A stretch of 64,000 nucleotides of DNA from Hydractinia symbiolongicarpus (GCF_029227915.1 NC_079877.1:3658001-3722000); one strand, 5' to 3'; counted from the stretch's first letter, positions 10,137 through 24,200 are shown. Notes: generated by a model from the sequence alone, not told the origin. Translations and numbers: made by a program.

Positions 10137-13100
10137 ACCAAAGGTAACAGGTGCCAGCGTTGTAAATATTCTCTTGTGTAAGGGGCCTTAGAAATAGATA
10201 AAAAAATATTAATTAATTAATAATAAAATAATAAATGGTTATAATAAATTTTGTGTTTTTACTATGTTCATAAATTTAAAAAAATTAATTCTTTTACTTT
10301 TACATTCGTATAGTTATATTGACATTCAACTCAGACCACTAGAAAAATGCGGAAATTCGAAATATCTCTGTGGCATTATAGTTGCTTGTGGTATCGCACT
10401 TTGTTATTTCGAACTCAGATGTCTGATTTATCATGTGGTAATATTCAAGGTTGCATATCTTGCACTCTAAATTTAACTTAGTACGTCTGTTACCATTCTT
10501 AGAAGAAAGTTTGTTTGTATTTTTTTGACGATTTTTAGAAAGATTCACATTTTCATAAAACGTTTTTTGCATATGTAGCACAACCGACTTGTTGATAGAT
10601 ATTTATTTTTTGTTTGTCTTGAACCAACGTAAGTGTTCTGTGCAACCAATATTCTTATATTTTGATCAAAAGAAATCCATAAGTCAGTAAGTCAGTAAAT
10701 TTTAATGGCAGTTAAATCAATTTGAGTTGCATCTGATACATTTTCACCTGGCTGATGATGGTTCGCTTGTTCTTTGTGCATTTTGAATTTTTTAGAGGTT
10801 TATGTGACATTTTCGGAAAAACATATAAAAAATTTTGTGTTTTATAATCGTGTCTTTAGTTCCTGTTTTCACTATCAAACTTTTGATGGCTTACTTATAG
10901 AACTTCTGCGCAATCACTACAGCTATGAACATTGCTTATAGACGGTAGTATGAGCGCAGTTTTATACGCCTTTTTGCATAAGTATAACATAACGTTGTGT
11001 TAATATTTGCAAGATTTCTTTCATTCGTTGGCCCTTTTGCATTATTCCTTTTTCCCCAAGGTGTTTAGCAATCCATTCAGCTTCAAATATCAAAAGATCA
11101 AATATCAAAATAAGGGAAAGCTGAGTGATTTGGATAATTGTAAATAACCACATCATAACATAAAAATATAAGCAAGAGCATGAAACAAGTCTTAAACTAC
11201 ACTGTGTTTATAAAAAATTTCTGTTTTAAAACTGATCTCATCTCATGTTACCTCTGACTGTGGTCTAATGTAATCTCATGCCTTCGACTGGAAAAAAATG
11301 CCGTCCCCTGTTAACTCACTTCCGCATGCTTGGATATTAAAGAAAGTTATATAGTTATATTGGGAAGGAAAACTTATTTTATACTAGGTCGTCGTATCAA
11401 CTGCATGGAACAAACATTTTCAAACACGCGATTGTTAAAATGCACAGCGTTTCTTGTCATTTCAAAACAAAGATAGAGAACTTTCATGTTTTTAAAATTG
11501 CTGTATATTTATTATGTTAATTAATTTTGACTGTTTGTATTTTTGTTTATAGATAGACCTGATGATGTCATCAAAAAGGACGAAATATTGTCAAAACATT
11601 TAAATTAAAACAAAATCATTTCGATATTAATTTTAAATAATTATACTTGACTCCATCTTCTTCCCATACAATATTCACTTATTCCTTTTAGTATATTAAA
11701 CTATAGACAATACAATTGATATTTCACTCTGCTCCATACGCTTCTTATGTCTCATTTATTGGTTTAAAAATTGCTGTGACATTTACTAACATTTCCAAAT
11801 TTTGTTCACATTGTCTTTTCACTTGGCTCTATGCAAGCTGTGTTACAGATGCGTGATCTTTCTTTACGCTGTGTCAATGCCGTATGTTCTTTTACTGTTG
11901 CTGTACGAAATTACTCGTTACAATTTCGTTGCTTTTTTTGTTCTGTAGACCCTCCTCCTGCTTGCCGCATGGTTGACAAAGAGTTGACCTCTGCGCCTTT
12001 ACACGGCCTAATCATAAGATGAAGTGCACCAGAACATACTCTAACTCTAAATATTAGGTGTTTTAGTTCGCTCCCATCCTTTGTTTTCCTCACTTTCACA
12101 CGGCGTCGTTGTTGTAAAGCAGCCTGTGTAGCCGTGGTAGCAGAGTATCTGAGTGCCTTTATCGGACACTTCATCTTTCCATATTCGAGTACTTTTAGCT
12201 ATATGTGCATTCTATCAACAGGTAGCAGTCTCCACTTGCACTAAGACTTTGTTAGAGCAACTTTTGGTTTACCCCAAATGCCACCTAAGTACATCTAGCG
12301 CGGCCTCCCCGATTTATTCGATGTGAGCTGGTCACTGCATATTATGTCATTAATTTAATCTGTACCTTAACGTACGGATGAAATTCATCTAATAACTACA
12401 ATTTCCCTTACAATCTCTCGGCGTTGTTTTCTTTAATGATAAAACATGTCTTTCTCTTTTGGCTAAATATCGCACAGTAATTCTGTTAGAACTAGTTGCA
12501 TTCAATATAGACAATGAACAAGTCAAAAAGAGAAAAAAAATTGTCGTAACCAAACTCCTGATAACTATCGCCCCAAACATTAGATTGGATAGTATTGATT
12601 TTATTTTTGATCAATATCACTATCCGAACTTAAGCAATATAAGAAGTTGGACCTACCATTTTGCGTGACAGACAGACGTATGCAGGTATAATAATATAGA
12701 CACTAAGTTATTATTCATATTTCGAAATTTTGAAGCAGACATTGTTGGCGTATTCGAAATCGTGAAGGTGGCTATTGACTAGAAAGTCCAGGTAAGCTTT
12801 TTTTTTATTTTAGAAAACATTGTAAAGGAACTGAAATTTAAAATTTCCAAACGTTTGAGATAAAAAAATTCCGAGATGAACTTAGTATACTTCTTCGTTT
12901 ACTTTCTGTTAATTCAAGACAATAAGCAAATAAAACTTTTTTGGAGATCGAGAGAAAAAGTTAGTAGTCAACACATGTATAAGAAGGCGTCTAATGAACC
13001 AAGTGCTTGTTAATAATAGCTTGTCCACTTTTTGAGCAATTTTTTTGAGATTTTGACTAGATTTTCGCAGAGGAATAGAAAATCGAGTCCAATTTTTAGG

Positions 13101-13579
13101 GGTCCGTTAGTTGCTACCGTATTTAAAGACTCTCTTCTATTTCTAAAAAAATATTTTAAACATGTACTGGAGACATAATTTATCCGACATTACCATCGAA
13201 ATGGGTATTCTTTGCCAAAGTCAACTCTTTCCCTGATGTTTAAGTGCATCGCTACGCTTATAGCAACCTTTTCACTGTTTTTAATTAGCTTTCCAACTAT
13301 TTTGCCTGTATTAATCGCGTTTTTTCAATCCATATAGAGCACTGCTATATTCTTCGTATAAATTTTTAAGCAGAAGAATATCAAATAAGCCTATTTCACA
13401 CAAAAGAGAGATTAGTGATCAGCAAATTTCGGGTTGCTGATTGTTTACATAAAAGTTTGAAGAATGCAGCAACAAAATATTGACTACAAATATTGCGAAT
13501 AATCTAAATCATGAAGTAACAAGAAATGCCTTTTGGTTTCCTTAAAATGCGTCAACAAGCAAATAGATTTTTTTGTCTT
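10137..13579. other. Gene-poor stretch
   Basis: No gene is recognised. The open frame at 11911-12174 (minus) has no known motif. A hammerhead-like motif at 11559-11592 is listed separately. Confidence 0.35.
11559..11592 (+). ncRNA. Hammerhead-ribozyme-like motif, probably degenerate
   Basis: CTGATGA at 11559-11565 is followed by a GTC/GAC stem with an A-rich loop, then GGACGAAA and TATTGTC. This matches the order of a type I hammerhead with a minimal stem III, as carried by Penelope-like elements and retrozymes. The first base pair of stem II and stem I close to the core do not form properly. Activity is doubtful. Confidence 0.3.
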
Positions 13580-14345
13580 CATTCAAGATAGTTTTCATCA
13601 CAATGGCACACTATAAGATAGTAAGTATCGACTGGTCACTAGTAAAGTCTTTGGAATGTTCAAATTATTTATTGAATATCTTGTGTGATACCTGTTTTAT
13701 TTTTAGAACGGCATACCTGATTTTATATATAAACAACAGAAGCTGGTGTCAGTATATAGATACTCAAGGCCCCCTATTTCTCTTAGTAATGGTTAAGCTG
13801 TGTCCTTGCCAAATATTATGCGACATGTGTGCTTTTGTTTGCTGTAAATTTGTGTAAGCTTAGAATGACTAGTGCTAGCCTAGACAACGTTACAATATAT
13901 TAAATAGCTGCGAATAAGGAAAAAGTATAAATTTTTAAGAATATGATAAATTAGTAATGGCTTTGGTTTGTATAATATTCCAATGTTTTTAGAAATCTGA
14001 TTTTCTACAGTTTGTATATGGGTTTTCCAATACAAGTTTTCGTCAATAAGAACACCTAAAAAGTTTAAAGAACTTTCCCTTTTTATGCTAATTTTATTTA
14101 TACATAGATCTGGATGTTTTAATGGCAAGTCGTCTGTTTTAGAATTTTTGCAGAATAGCGTATATTTTGTTTTATTTACATTTAGGCACAGTTTGTTTGC
14201 TTTAAACCATTCATTATAACTAACCAGTTAATTGTCTACCAAAATGAAGAGAGTTTTGATATATTTATGAGCATAGAATAAGTTAGTATCATCACCCAAA
14301 AGAATAAAGTGTCGATGCAAAAGGCAAATCGTTAACATATATTAA
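13580..14345 (-). pseudogene. Decayed non-LTR retrotransposon reverse transcriptase, C-terminal part (CR1/L2-like)
   Basis: Read on minus from 14345 downward, the frames give IYVNDLPFAS, then GDDTNLFYAHK (the FADDT region), NEWFKANKLCLNVNKTKY, LNFLGVLIDENLYWKTHI and SYLIYCNVV. Pieces resembling KLTQIYSKQKH...RIIFGKD and a terminal SYRGP..WN-like stretch follow. These are the ordered landmarks of the palm end and thumb of CR1/Jockey-type reverse transcriptases. Frame changes occur near 14290 and 14220. A TAG at 13880 replaces the Trp that usually follows CNVV. The endonuclease and the N-terminal half are missing, as expected of a 5'-truncated dead copy. Confidence 0.75.
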
Positions 14346-16729
14346 AAATATGAACGTTCCAAGTATAGAGTCCTCCACATTTGACATTTTTCAGTTCATT
14401 CGTATGAATACCATAATAACTCTGATGCATCTTGCCAACAATGGAGAGCGTGAATGTGCGATATCGTACTTTATACAAAGATTGACTCGGGGAAGCCAAT
14501 TTAATCTATTACCTTTATTACCCTACTTTGTTTCTTCGATATTTTATTGGTCATATCAACAGTTTAATAATGATTCCCAATAAATCCCAACAACCCCCAT
14601 ACATCACCCAATGATCCGAAACCAGTCACTCATGACCCCAAACCATCCCTCAACAACCCAATGAACCACAATGACACTTTAATCTAATCTGCAACAAATC
14701 ACCCCGAATGCGATTTCATCTTACCTGATAAAGTAAAGTTTTGCGGATTTTAAATTATAAAAATAAATTTTAACATCAAATAAATTTCTTAACCTTACTA
14801 CGCCCACATAAATTAACAAATAATTGTTGTTTAAGGAAGTAAAAATAGTAAGTAATTAAGTAATTAATTACCTAAGAACTTTAAGTTTTTCTCAATAACT
14901 CTTTTGTGACGTTGCATAGCTACGATCCTAACTTTGATATCTATCTTTTATACACCTGCTTGCTAAGTCGTTATATATCATATCTTCTAGAACCATAGAT
15001 TATAGCCTCACTCCAAGCTAGTCTTAAAAATTTAATGAAATACTTCATAATCGTTAAAATTTAAAGATTTTCTTTAGGCTCGTGATATATTATGTGCTGT
15101 TCCGAGTCTCTTTCATAAACTATTTACAGGGTTCGGCTTGGCACAGCTTATAAAACCAATATCTAGCGTGTTGGAAGCAGCCGTAATCTAGCAGTTCTAC
15201 ACGGCACAGCTTATATCATGAGCTTTTACATTATTCTCAGACATTAAATCTTACGGCACAACTTTATCACATCAAGAGGAATTATTAACACGAGGTTTCG
15301 CGAATACTTACTATAATCATTAGAAAGTATTATCATAAAAGACACTAAGAGTTTAAATGCTTGCCTGAAATCGTCTATTTACAAAGCCGTTGATTAGAAG
15401 ATGCAATTTCAATCTACAATCGCTAGCAAAAAATTAACACAGTTGCTGTTTTTTAAACACTCTCCATAGCTGCAACAATGCAACCTTTGTAAATACATAA
15501 ATAAGTACATAAATATTTCGTTTTTTTTCTGATAGTAGATTTTCTCATTCACTTTGTTATACTGCGCACTATAGCAAAACTAATTTTCTATCGAATCTAA
15601 CGCGACAGATTGCTGCAAAACACTTTTTCGCAATATCATCTGCGCCAATTGGAAAAAGAATACCTTAAGTTCTTTTTGTTTTCAACTTTGCATTCAAACT
15701 ACACCAAAGCTATGCAATTTGTCCCTTATCCAAAATTCTCTCGCAGAGACGTTTAAACCAACTTCGTTATTACATTTTGCTGATACGGCTGATAACGATT
15801 CCCCACTAATTTTCAAATTTAGGTGCTCTTACCTCTTTACAAACTTAATTGATGTCCCGTACTTCATTGTGGCCCAAGCTAACAAATCCACCTATTTTAA
15901 AAGACAAAAAAATGCTTACCTGTAAAACTGCAACTAAACGCGAATATTTTGAGCAAATCAGGAATTGCCTATATATACCTTTATAATCGGATGTTGTCTT
16001 GAATTTGTTTTTGGCTTACGATCATTCCAGACAACGACTACCAGATTCGTAAGATAAATCAATGGATGGAAGTTGAGCATCATTGAGTTATCTTTCTGGA
16101 ACAGCTCCTTTGTTACGTCGTACATCGTTCTTGCACATTTGCAAAATTAAATTCGTCAAAATTGCACTTGTAACAGCAAATCACAAAAATAAGATCCGCA
16201 GTTTGTATAAAAAAACTTTTCTAATTGCAAAAACTAAGTAGAAAAACATTAATAATAACATATAATGTTTATATATCTTTCAGAAATTTTATCTCCGTTT
16301 AACAACTTATAACTTACGTGAAACTTTTAGTCCATGTGTCATATTCAGGGTTTAATTTAATCAAAGTGTCTTTTTTCTAACAAATGGAGCGCGCGAAAAG
16401 CTACTATTTGCTTTTCTAGCTTGCCTTATTGAGCTTGTTTTAGCATTTAAACTTTTTTAAAAAAAAAAATACTTGTGTGACAGGACTTAAAAATTACTAT
16501 TTTGATGCTTGTCTAAGATTAAAAGTGTTGACTATTGATTATCGAAATACACACAAACTAGATGTGGCTATAAAGGAGTTTCAAGACAAGTGGTTTAGAA
16601 GTGTTTCGTTGATCTTTTTGTGTAGTTTTATGCTCAAAGCAATGAGATATTAATAATTTTGTATGATGAAAACTTTTTTGCACAATTACCCAAAAAGTGA
16701 AATCTAAAGTGACATGAATATAAATTTTT
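14346..16729. other. Stretch without recognised genes
   Basis: AT-rich sequence with short chance frames only, for example 15719-15925 on plus. No repeat or splice-supported exon was recognised. Confidence 0.35.
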
Positions 16730-17008
16730 TTATTATTTTTGAAATTATTTTCCCAGGATAGCCTTTTCAGTTCCTATTGGTACTGCTACAAAAAAGGATC
16801 CTGCGAAGGGAGTCCTAGCGCATTTGAAGCTCCCATTTGTGGCACAAAAGTCGTGCAAGCACAGCAATTGCTGAACTAGACAACCGCCTAATCCTATTCT
16901 CACGCTGAACGCTAAGCAGAAAGAATAGATTCACACTCTTATGTTCTCTGTCAAGACCTCCCGCACTGAATGCGAACGCTTTACCACTAGGTTACGAGTC
17001 GATGCACC
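16730..17008 (-). repeat. tRNA-derived SINE, family 1, copy 2
   Basis: On the minus strand the element begins near 17008 with a box A-like stretch (CCTAGTGGTAAAGCGTTCG). It keeps the same body landmarks as the copy at 797-1096: AAGAGTGTGAATC, GGTTGTCTAGTT and GCGCTAGGACTCCCTT. It ends in an A/T-rich tail (AATAATTTC...AATAAT). Box B is degenerate. Confidence 0.7.
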
Positions 17009-18299
17009 AAAGAAAAAAAAAAGATCATCGTAAAATAACATTTTATTACAACAAAAATCATATAAGTCCACAGAAGTTTTTTGGGAATAGAGAGAAGCCC
17101 TGTGAGAATTCGTTTGAATTTTTATTGTTAATGGTCCCACACATGAAGAAACCAACGTATGGTAACTAGCTAGCCGAGCTGAATAATTGTGTAAAAAACA
17201 GCATGACCAAGTCCATGACAAATCAAAAATATGATTTCATTTATTAGATTGCTCCACTTAAAGAGGAAAACTATAAATTCTGTACTCTGTACTCGAGTTG
17301 ATAAGAAAAGTTATTCTAATTTACATGTAGAGCATTTTGGTTTTTGGTCAAGAGTTGCTTAGCATACACAACGAAGAAGATTTTGTTTTTAACAAAATTC
17401 TATTCCTACTGATGCTATGAATACTCTATTAAACCTCCAAGATTAAACATTATTATTTTGCAGAAACGTAACAAAAATCCAAATTCTTTGTCAGACCAGA
17501 TGCCAAAAAAGTCAGAACTCAGTAAATTTTAGTTAAATTTCAATACTGCGTTGAGTGTTTCTTGGTTCTTTGGGGTTTCTAACACATATCATCTTTTTCA
17601 TATATGTCTTGTTCATGTTATATATGTGTCATATATACGTGTTTATATATGACAGTAACGGCATTGGTGGCTGTGAAGAATATAACAGTTCCAAACTCTT
17701 CAAAGACTTAGTTATTGATTAAGAAAATTATTTTCAAAAAACTTTGATTCTTAACTCAACGTAAAATACAAACATATTTTTTTTCGCTTAGAACTGTTAA
17801 AACAGTTGAAACGTATTATGAACGCCGTTTAAACTGGTTTATGTTTCTTAAAAAGCAATTTTGTACAAAAATATGTGGTAAATAAATAAAAATAAACTAA
17901 TTAAGAATAAACAAATAAATAAATTTATCAAAGTGATAAAGTAATTATTGGAAAATTAATATTATTGAAGTGATAAGCGCATTTCCAAAATGGATTGACA
18001 ACAGCATTAAATGTACATTTCAAGTCTGCTGCATGACGTTCGTAATGTTTAGAGATAAACGTGATTAAAAAATATTTACATCAACCAAAATTTGCAATTG
18101 CTTTCTGCATCTTCTTTCAAATAAATCTGGCAGATTTTTCCTTAACAGCTTGTTTCTAATAATACTTTTCCTCTGTGAATATTCTGAAATTCCAACTAAG
18201 ATTATTTCAAGCTTAATGTATAGAAAAAAATAGAAGATTTATTCTCCCATTTCTTAGATTGACTATTTTTATATTGTCGCATTTCTCATCCCTTCAAGT
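17009..18299. other. Stretch between repeat and receptor-like gene
   Basis: No coding exon is recognised. A TATATATG-rich patch lies at 17590-17650. The right part probably holds the 3' untranslated region of the minus-strand gene ending at 18300. Confidence 0.3.
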
Positions 18300-21200
18300 T
18301 TAATGATTTTCGTGTTCCGGTTTTTCATTGTTAGTGACGTCATAATTTTCATAATCATGATCGCTGTCCGTGTCAAATTCGTCATCATTATAAGTTCTGT
18401 TTTCAACATATCCAAGATTCGCTTTATGCTCTTCTTCTGTTGGCTTTTCAGTGTTTAAATTCTCTATTGTTGGTGTTTTTTTGATTTTAAACTCTTCCGG
18501 ATCATAATATTTTAATTGAGCTACGGAAACAAATTCATGCTCATCATCCTCATCCTTGACCTCCTGTTCCTCACCCTCCTCCTTGTTGTCAAATTCTACG
18601 CTCATATCCTTATATGCAACTTCATTTTCTCTCGTATTGTTTTCATTCTCAGCTAACTCGTCTTTATTTTCTGCGGGAAATTCTGTGTACGTATTTGCAT
18701 TACCCATCTCTACATCATTTTTGTAGACGTCAGCAGTAATATTATTGTTGCTTGTCTCGCGGTAACTGTACCCGCGCACTGAATGCCTTTGTAGATCGTC
18801 TTTTTCTAGTAAACAATATTTTCAATTTACTTAACTGTTAGATAGGTTTGTAATTTTAGCCCCTTATTTATTGTTGGAACTCTTACTGACAAATAAGTAG
18901 CCGTTAGCTCCACAGGATTTTGCTCGTCATATCACGTTTTTGGTCATACCAAATCAAAATTTCGTTCATTCTTGTTTGTCTGTTACTCTGCGGGGGGTTT
19001 GAAATAAAGTTGTGGCGTAACCCTTATGAGAAAAGGCAGACAAAACATGGATGTTATTAATATAAAGAAGATAGATGCAAAATTTTGTTTTTTGATTAGA
19101 GGTTTATATTTTGGGTTATGCATCAAACAAACGACTGTCTTTGGAATATGTGCAACGTATTGATTTTACCATTATACCATTGGACTCGTTTCTATCTTCC
19201 TGATTTTACTAACATTTATTTATTTATTTTGATTTTGATGTAGTTTCTAAGCAGTTGCTAAGGCGATAAATGGGAAGTTAAAGTAAAATGTAGACCATGT
19301 TTGAAGGGAATATCGATTATGATCCCAATTTTTCTTTCTTTCGGTTACGATAATGCAATATTCTGTTGGTGCATAATTTATTGACACGAAGATGATAAAA
19401 TTGGAGTGAATCTTTTTTTTATCACCAAAGTAAAAACAACATTTTGTACTTCGTGATGATCTTATTACTCATTAAATAATTACTTTTTTGGTTGAAAACA
19501 AAAACCTTTTGATCCATTGCCAAGGGTCCATCTTTAATAAAAAGGACATCATGTTTTTCTAGTTTGTATTAACATAATATAGAGTTTTGCCAATGCGTTT
19601 GTTTTAAGTAGTTCAAAGAAATCCCCCCACTAAAAGTATCGAAAAGCACGGGTTTAATAGATTTAAGAAAAAACTAGGAATCTAGCTTGCGTAACACCTA
19701 CCTTTCTTTCTTCCACAACATCCACAACAACAACAGATTAACACGAATATTATAATAAGGACCACCAACCCTCCAGCACCTGCTCCAATAGCGATGATGA
19801 GTGTTTTATCATCGTCGTCATCATCATCTCCTGCTGCTCCTAAATGAGATCATATCAGAAAATATAGGTTTCTGTAAGTGCTGTATATCGGCACGTCGTC
19901 GTACGGCGGTCGCCATAAGTTCTAAGTGGTAAATGTAATTGACGAAATTCGTGCAACTGTACATAGAATTATTGCAAAATGTGTACACCAAACTTGTACA
20001 ATACGGTTTGCAATGCAAAGTGTACTAAGTTCTGGATTTGCTATTTCTTTACCACTACGTCAAAAGGTGATGTTCGTGCCTTGTGTCTAGCATAGGTTTT
20101 TTATAATATTCTTCTGTCTACATGCTCATAATTGTGATGATTTTCTTTGTGCAGCTGAAGGAAATTGTATTGTGCATTTCTTTTATATCCTACCTGGACT
20201 ACCAGTAGCAGCTGTAGTTACAGTTGTGGTCAGTTTTAGTGTTGTTGTTGCCGCATCTTTTTAAAGAGTGGATGAAAAATTACAATAAGAAGCTTAGTAA
20301 CACATTGTTTGATACAAAATAATCGAAAAAATAAAACAAGCATGGCATGTTCCCTTAAGAATTGTTGTATTGGATTGTGGGACTACTACAATTGTGTTGG
20401 ATTCTGGGACTACAATTTTGTTAGATTCTGGGACTACAACTGTGTTGGATTTTGGGACTACAATTGTGTTGAATTTTGGGACAACAATTGTGTTGGATTC
20501 TGGATTTACAGTTCTACTGGATATTGAGATTAAAATTGTGTTGGATTCTGGGACTACAATTGTGTTGGATTCTGGGATTACAGTTGTGCTGGCGTTCTTT
20601 TACACGTGTCGTCAATTTAAAAAAACAATCTAACCTGAACTTTCTGACTTTGTTGTTGTCGACACGGTTGTAGGTGCAGTAATTGAGACATTCCGTTGAC
20701 TCCACATTCCAAACTGTTTTCCGTATAAGGCTCGCACACGTACATATGTGACATTAATAAAACCACTGCTGGTGTTGTAACAATACGTAAAATCCACTGT
20801 AGTGTCGTTAAGAACTGCTGAATGCACAGTTTTATCAGAGCTGTTCATCAAGTTGACCTCGTAATAACCTGTACATAGGCCAATATCAATTGGGTCCCAA
20901 GTGGTACGTACGCACAGTAAGTCCTTGTAAGATTGTGTAATAACGACCGCAGGTGGCTTAACTAAAAAAATATACCAAAAGTTAAAATTATTAAAAAATT
21001 TAATTGACTACATAGTGAAATTAGAATGTCATTTCCTTCTTATCAACTTATAAATCTAAGTTATAAGTTGCTGTCAGTTTTTCAATTTAAGTTTGTCAAA
21101 TCGGCAAAAATTTTAGCTCCTCCAAAACATCAAAATCCGGCAGAGCCAAAGGTCCCAATAATGTGTATTGTTTTAGGGAAGGTTCTATCTGGTATGCGCT

Positions 21201-24200
21201 TACATGTTTACAAAAAACATGATACACATACATTGGGTATCTAACAAGGCGGTTCCAATTTTGTCAGATTCATATCCAGTTGCTATATACTTCAGTGTTT
21301 TCCCACACATGGATGCAGATACTTTAGGTAACACAACACTATATACATATTGGGCGTCTGCAGTTGTATTTTCAGTTGTATTTGAATTATGTGTTGTGAC
21401 TGTTTCGTTATCTATACTCCATGTTACCAATGGTTTTTGACGACCACATAAATGTATGCTCAACACAACAGAAAATGTTGCATTAAGAGTAATATTTGAA
21501 GGGAGATCATCTCCACAGACATGCGGTCCACCTGAAATAAAAAGAAACAGACATAGTTTTTTGAGGTTTCCAGGAAATAGGATTAATTTTTAATTTCTTT
21601 TCAGTGTTTGAGATTAGCTTATACATGTTCTTTTAAATGGGGAACAAATAAATAATGAGCCTGCTTAAATTTAACTAAGTGAGGTTTAAATGTATTAAAA
21701 ATCTATCACAAATCTTCGATATTTAATAATATTTTAACTGCGATATATCGACTTTGTAGAGATGCGAGAATTCTCCATGGATCTTTCTACGAGCTAATGA
21801 ATAGTAGTATCCCACAACAAACGTATATGGTCTTTTATCAAGTGCTTTGAATAAATCCCAGTTTAGAACCTCATTTAAGTACTTAGAACCTGAAGTACCC
21901 TTTAGGATTTAAATCTTATTAACAGTTAAAGAATTTTATATAAACTTCTTGTAAGTTTAATAAGGGAGTTTGTATGCATAGTTACAAAAAATTGATTGGT
22001 TGTTCTAAAGGTCCACCCTTTCATACTGCGTCAGTTTGAAAAACGAGCAGACATATCAAAAATAAATAGAACTGGATAACAATTGAAATGCCATTCTATG
22101 ATTTAATTTTTATATTCTTAATCTTGTGTAGGAAAATTCAAATACCAGTCGCTCATAAATCGTAACAATAGGCAAAAAATATTGCAACAAACATGCAATT
22201 ATACTTTGCAACTTACCAAACACATCAAGTTTTACATCCTGTTCAACTGCAATGGGATTATTAATATCGTTGTTCAATAAATAAATCAAAACACCTCGAA
22301 AAGTATAATCATCTGAAAACTTTAACGGGTTAACCTGCAGCAGATACTCCTGGTTTGCAGCACTGGCAGTTAGCCTTGAATTAAATGGTGGTACTGGAAG
22401 AGCTTGAAGAACGTTATTGCTACCTATTGCAATTTGTTGAGTTGATGGTGGTAGTTCTACATAAAATGATTTCACCGTTCTATTATCATTCGCAGTGATG
22501 GTTGCTTTGAATGATATAATTGCACTTTGATTGAATATTCCACTTATTGTCGGACTGTCCGTGTATAATACTGCCGGAAATGCTAGAATATACAAAATGT
22601 ATTACTTATTTTTTTAATACATTTAAAGGAAAATTTATGAGCAGTAAAGTACCCTTTACCTTTATCTCAACCAGTTTGGTACAACACATCAGGAGGTTTT
22701 AAACCTCTTATTACCCACATACGGAGACGACATCACACACTCTTAAGCCTATTCGGTCCGGGGGGGGGGGGGGGGGGGGGGGGGCGGATTCCGCCCCCCC
22801 TGACGGTTTTTTTTTAATAACTCCTGATTGCTTTCTTATATGGCTATGATACCTACTGAGTTTCAACATTTATCTATTAGACACCTGCATGCTAAATTTT
22901 TACGTCCCATACCTTTCGGAGGCTTTGATATTGGCCATTACTCGAAACTACCCCTAAAATCTCTATGAAATCCTTATAATGGGGAAAATATAATAACTCC
23001 TGTTAGGATTATCCTTAGCACTTGAAACTTGCAACACAACTTTGTTTCATCAAGAAGATCATTTTGAATAATTTTGACACGTGACTAATCCGATTTCCCG
23101 ATTTTGTCGGATTTTACCCGAAAATCGAAAAAAATCGGATTTTCGGGCATTTTTTGGCAATTTTTTATTTGATCCATGTAAAAACCGGAAGATATGCTAA
23201 ACAAATTTTATTTAGCTTTCAGAAACTTCAAACAGAATGTAAAAATTCGCTCTAGAACAAAAGTAATGATATTCTAAGCAGATAGTGGCATTTTTAACAA
23301 TTTTCAAGCTTCTGATGATGTCACAGAAAATGTGCTGACGCAAGCAAAAATTTATTGCCGCCATTTTGTTCCTTTTATGACGTACTATAAGTGTGCCAAG
23401 TTTGATTCAATTTGAACAATCCTATGAAAAGTTATTGAGGGGGGGCGGAATCCGCCCCCCCCGGTCATAGTATGTTCGAAAAACCCCGGACCAAATAGGG
23501 TTAAGCTATTAGTTAAAAAATAAGATTTCATTTTAAATCTTATTAAACAGGATTGAACTGAATCAATTTTTAGCAGGGCCTGTCTTTTTTGTGAAAATGT
23601 TGTGGGTGATTTTATTTTCTACGTGTTAGGTAGAGGTCTCAACCTGACTAGGAACTATAAACTTAATTTAACTATACGTTTCTTTACTGTTTTTGCTTTT
23701 CTATGTTTCCAATTTAAAATTTGAAGAAAGCATGGAAGCGAAGTTGACAAACTTTGGGAGAAGGATTAAGGAGATATAAATCACTAGTCGCATCACATAG
23801 ACGCAACATTAATTGGCCAACTAAGTCAATCAATCAATCAATCAATCAATCAAGCAATCAATAAATATTTTTTTTGTTATTAAATCCTTTCATTACAAGA
23901 AGGTTGCGCAACAATAAAATACCTAAACTCCCAGAGTACTATTTTCACATCGCTCTATTTGTTAGGTTCGATAATGCTATGTATATAAAAAATATTGTAG
24001 GCGATGTAAGGATAAAGAGATAGGGATGTTATCAATTATTAAAAAATGCAGTATAGGAGAATAGGAAAGGCTATGTTTCAGACTTGTTGCAATGCAAAAA
24101 AAATTAGACAAGTTAAAAAAGTTTAAAACTAGAAATATGGTTAAAAACTTTTTAGGATTCCAGTATCATCTCCGTGACCTTAACAAAAGTATGTAAAAAG

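Noticed and set aside
16931-17221. 96-codon minus frame
   Set aside because: Its second half is the head of SINE family 1, copy 2; no independent evidence.
20309-20673. Three overlapping plus-strand frames with repeated short residue units
   Set aside because: They are translations of the 24-bp minisatellite; a unit divisible by three keeps all frames open. There is no splice or start support.
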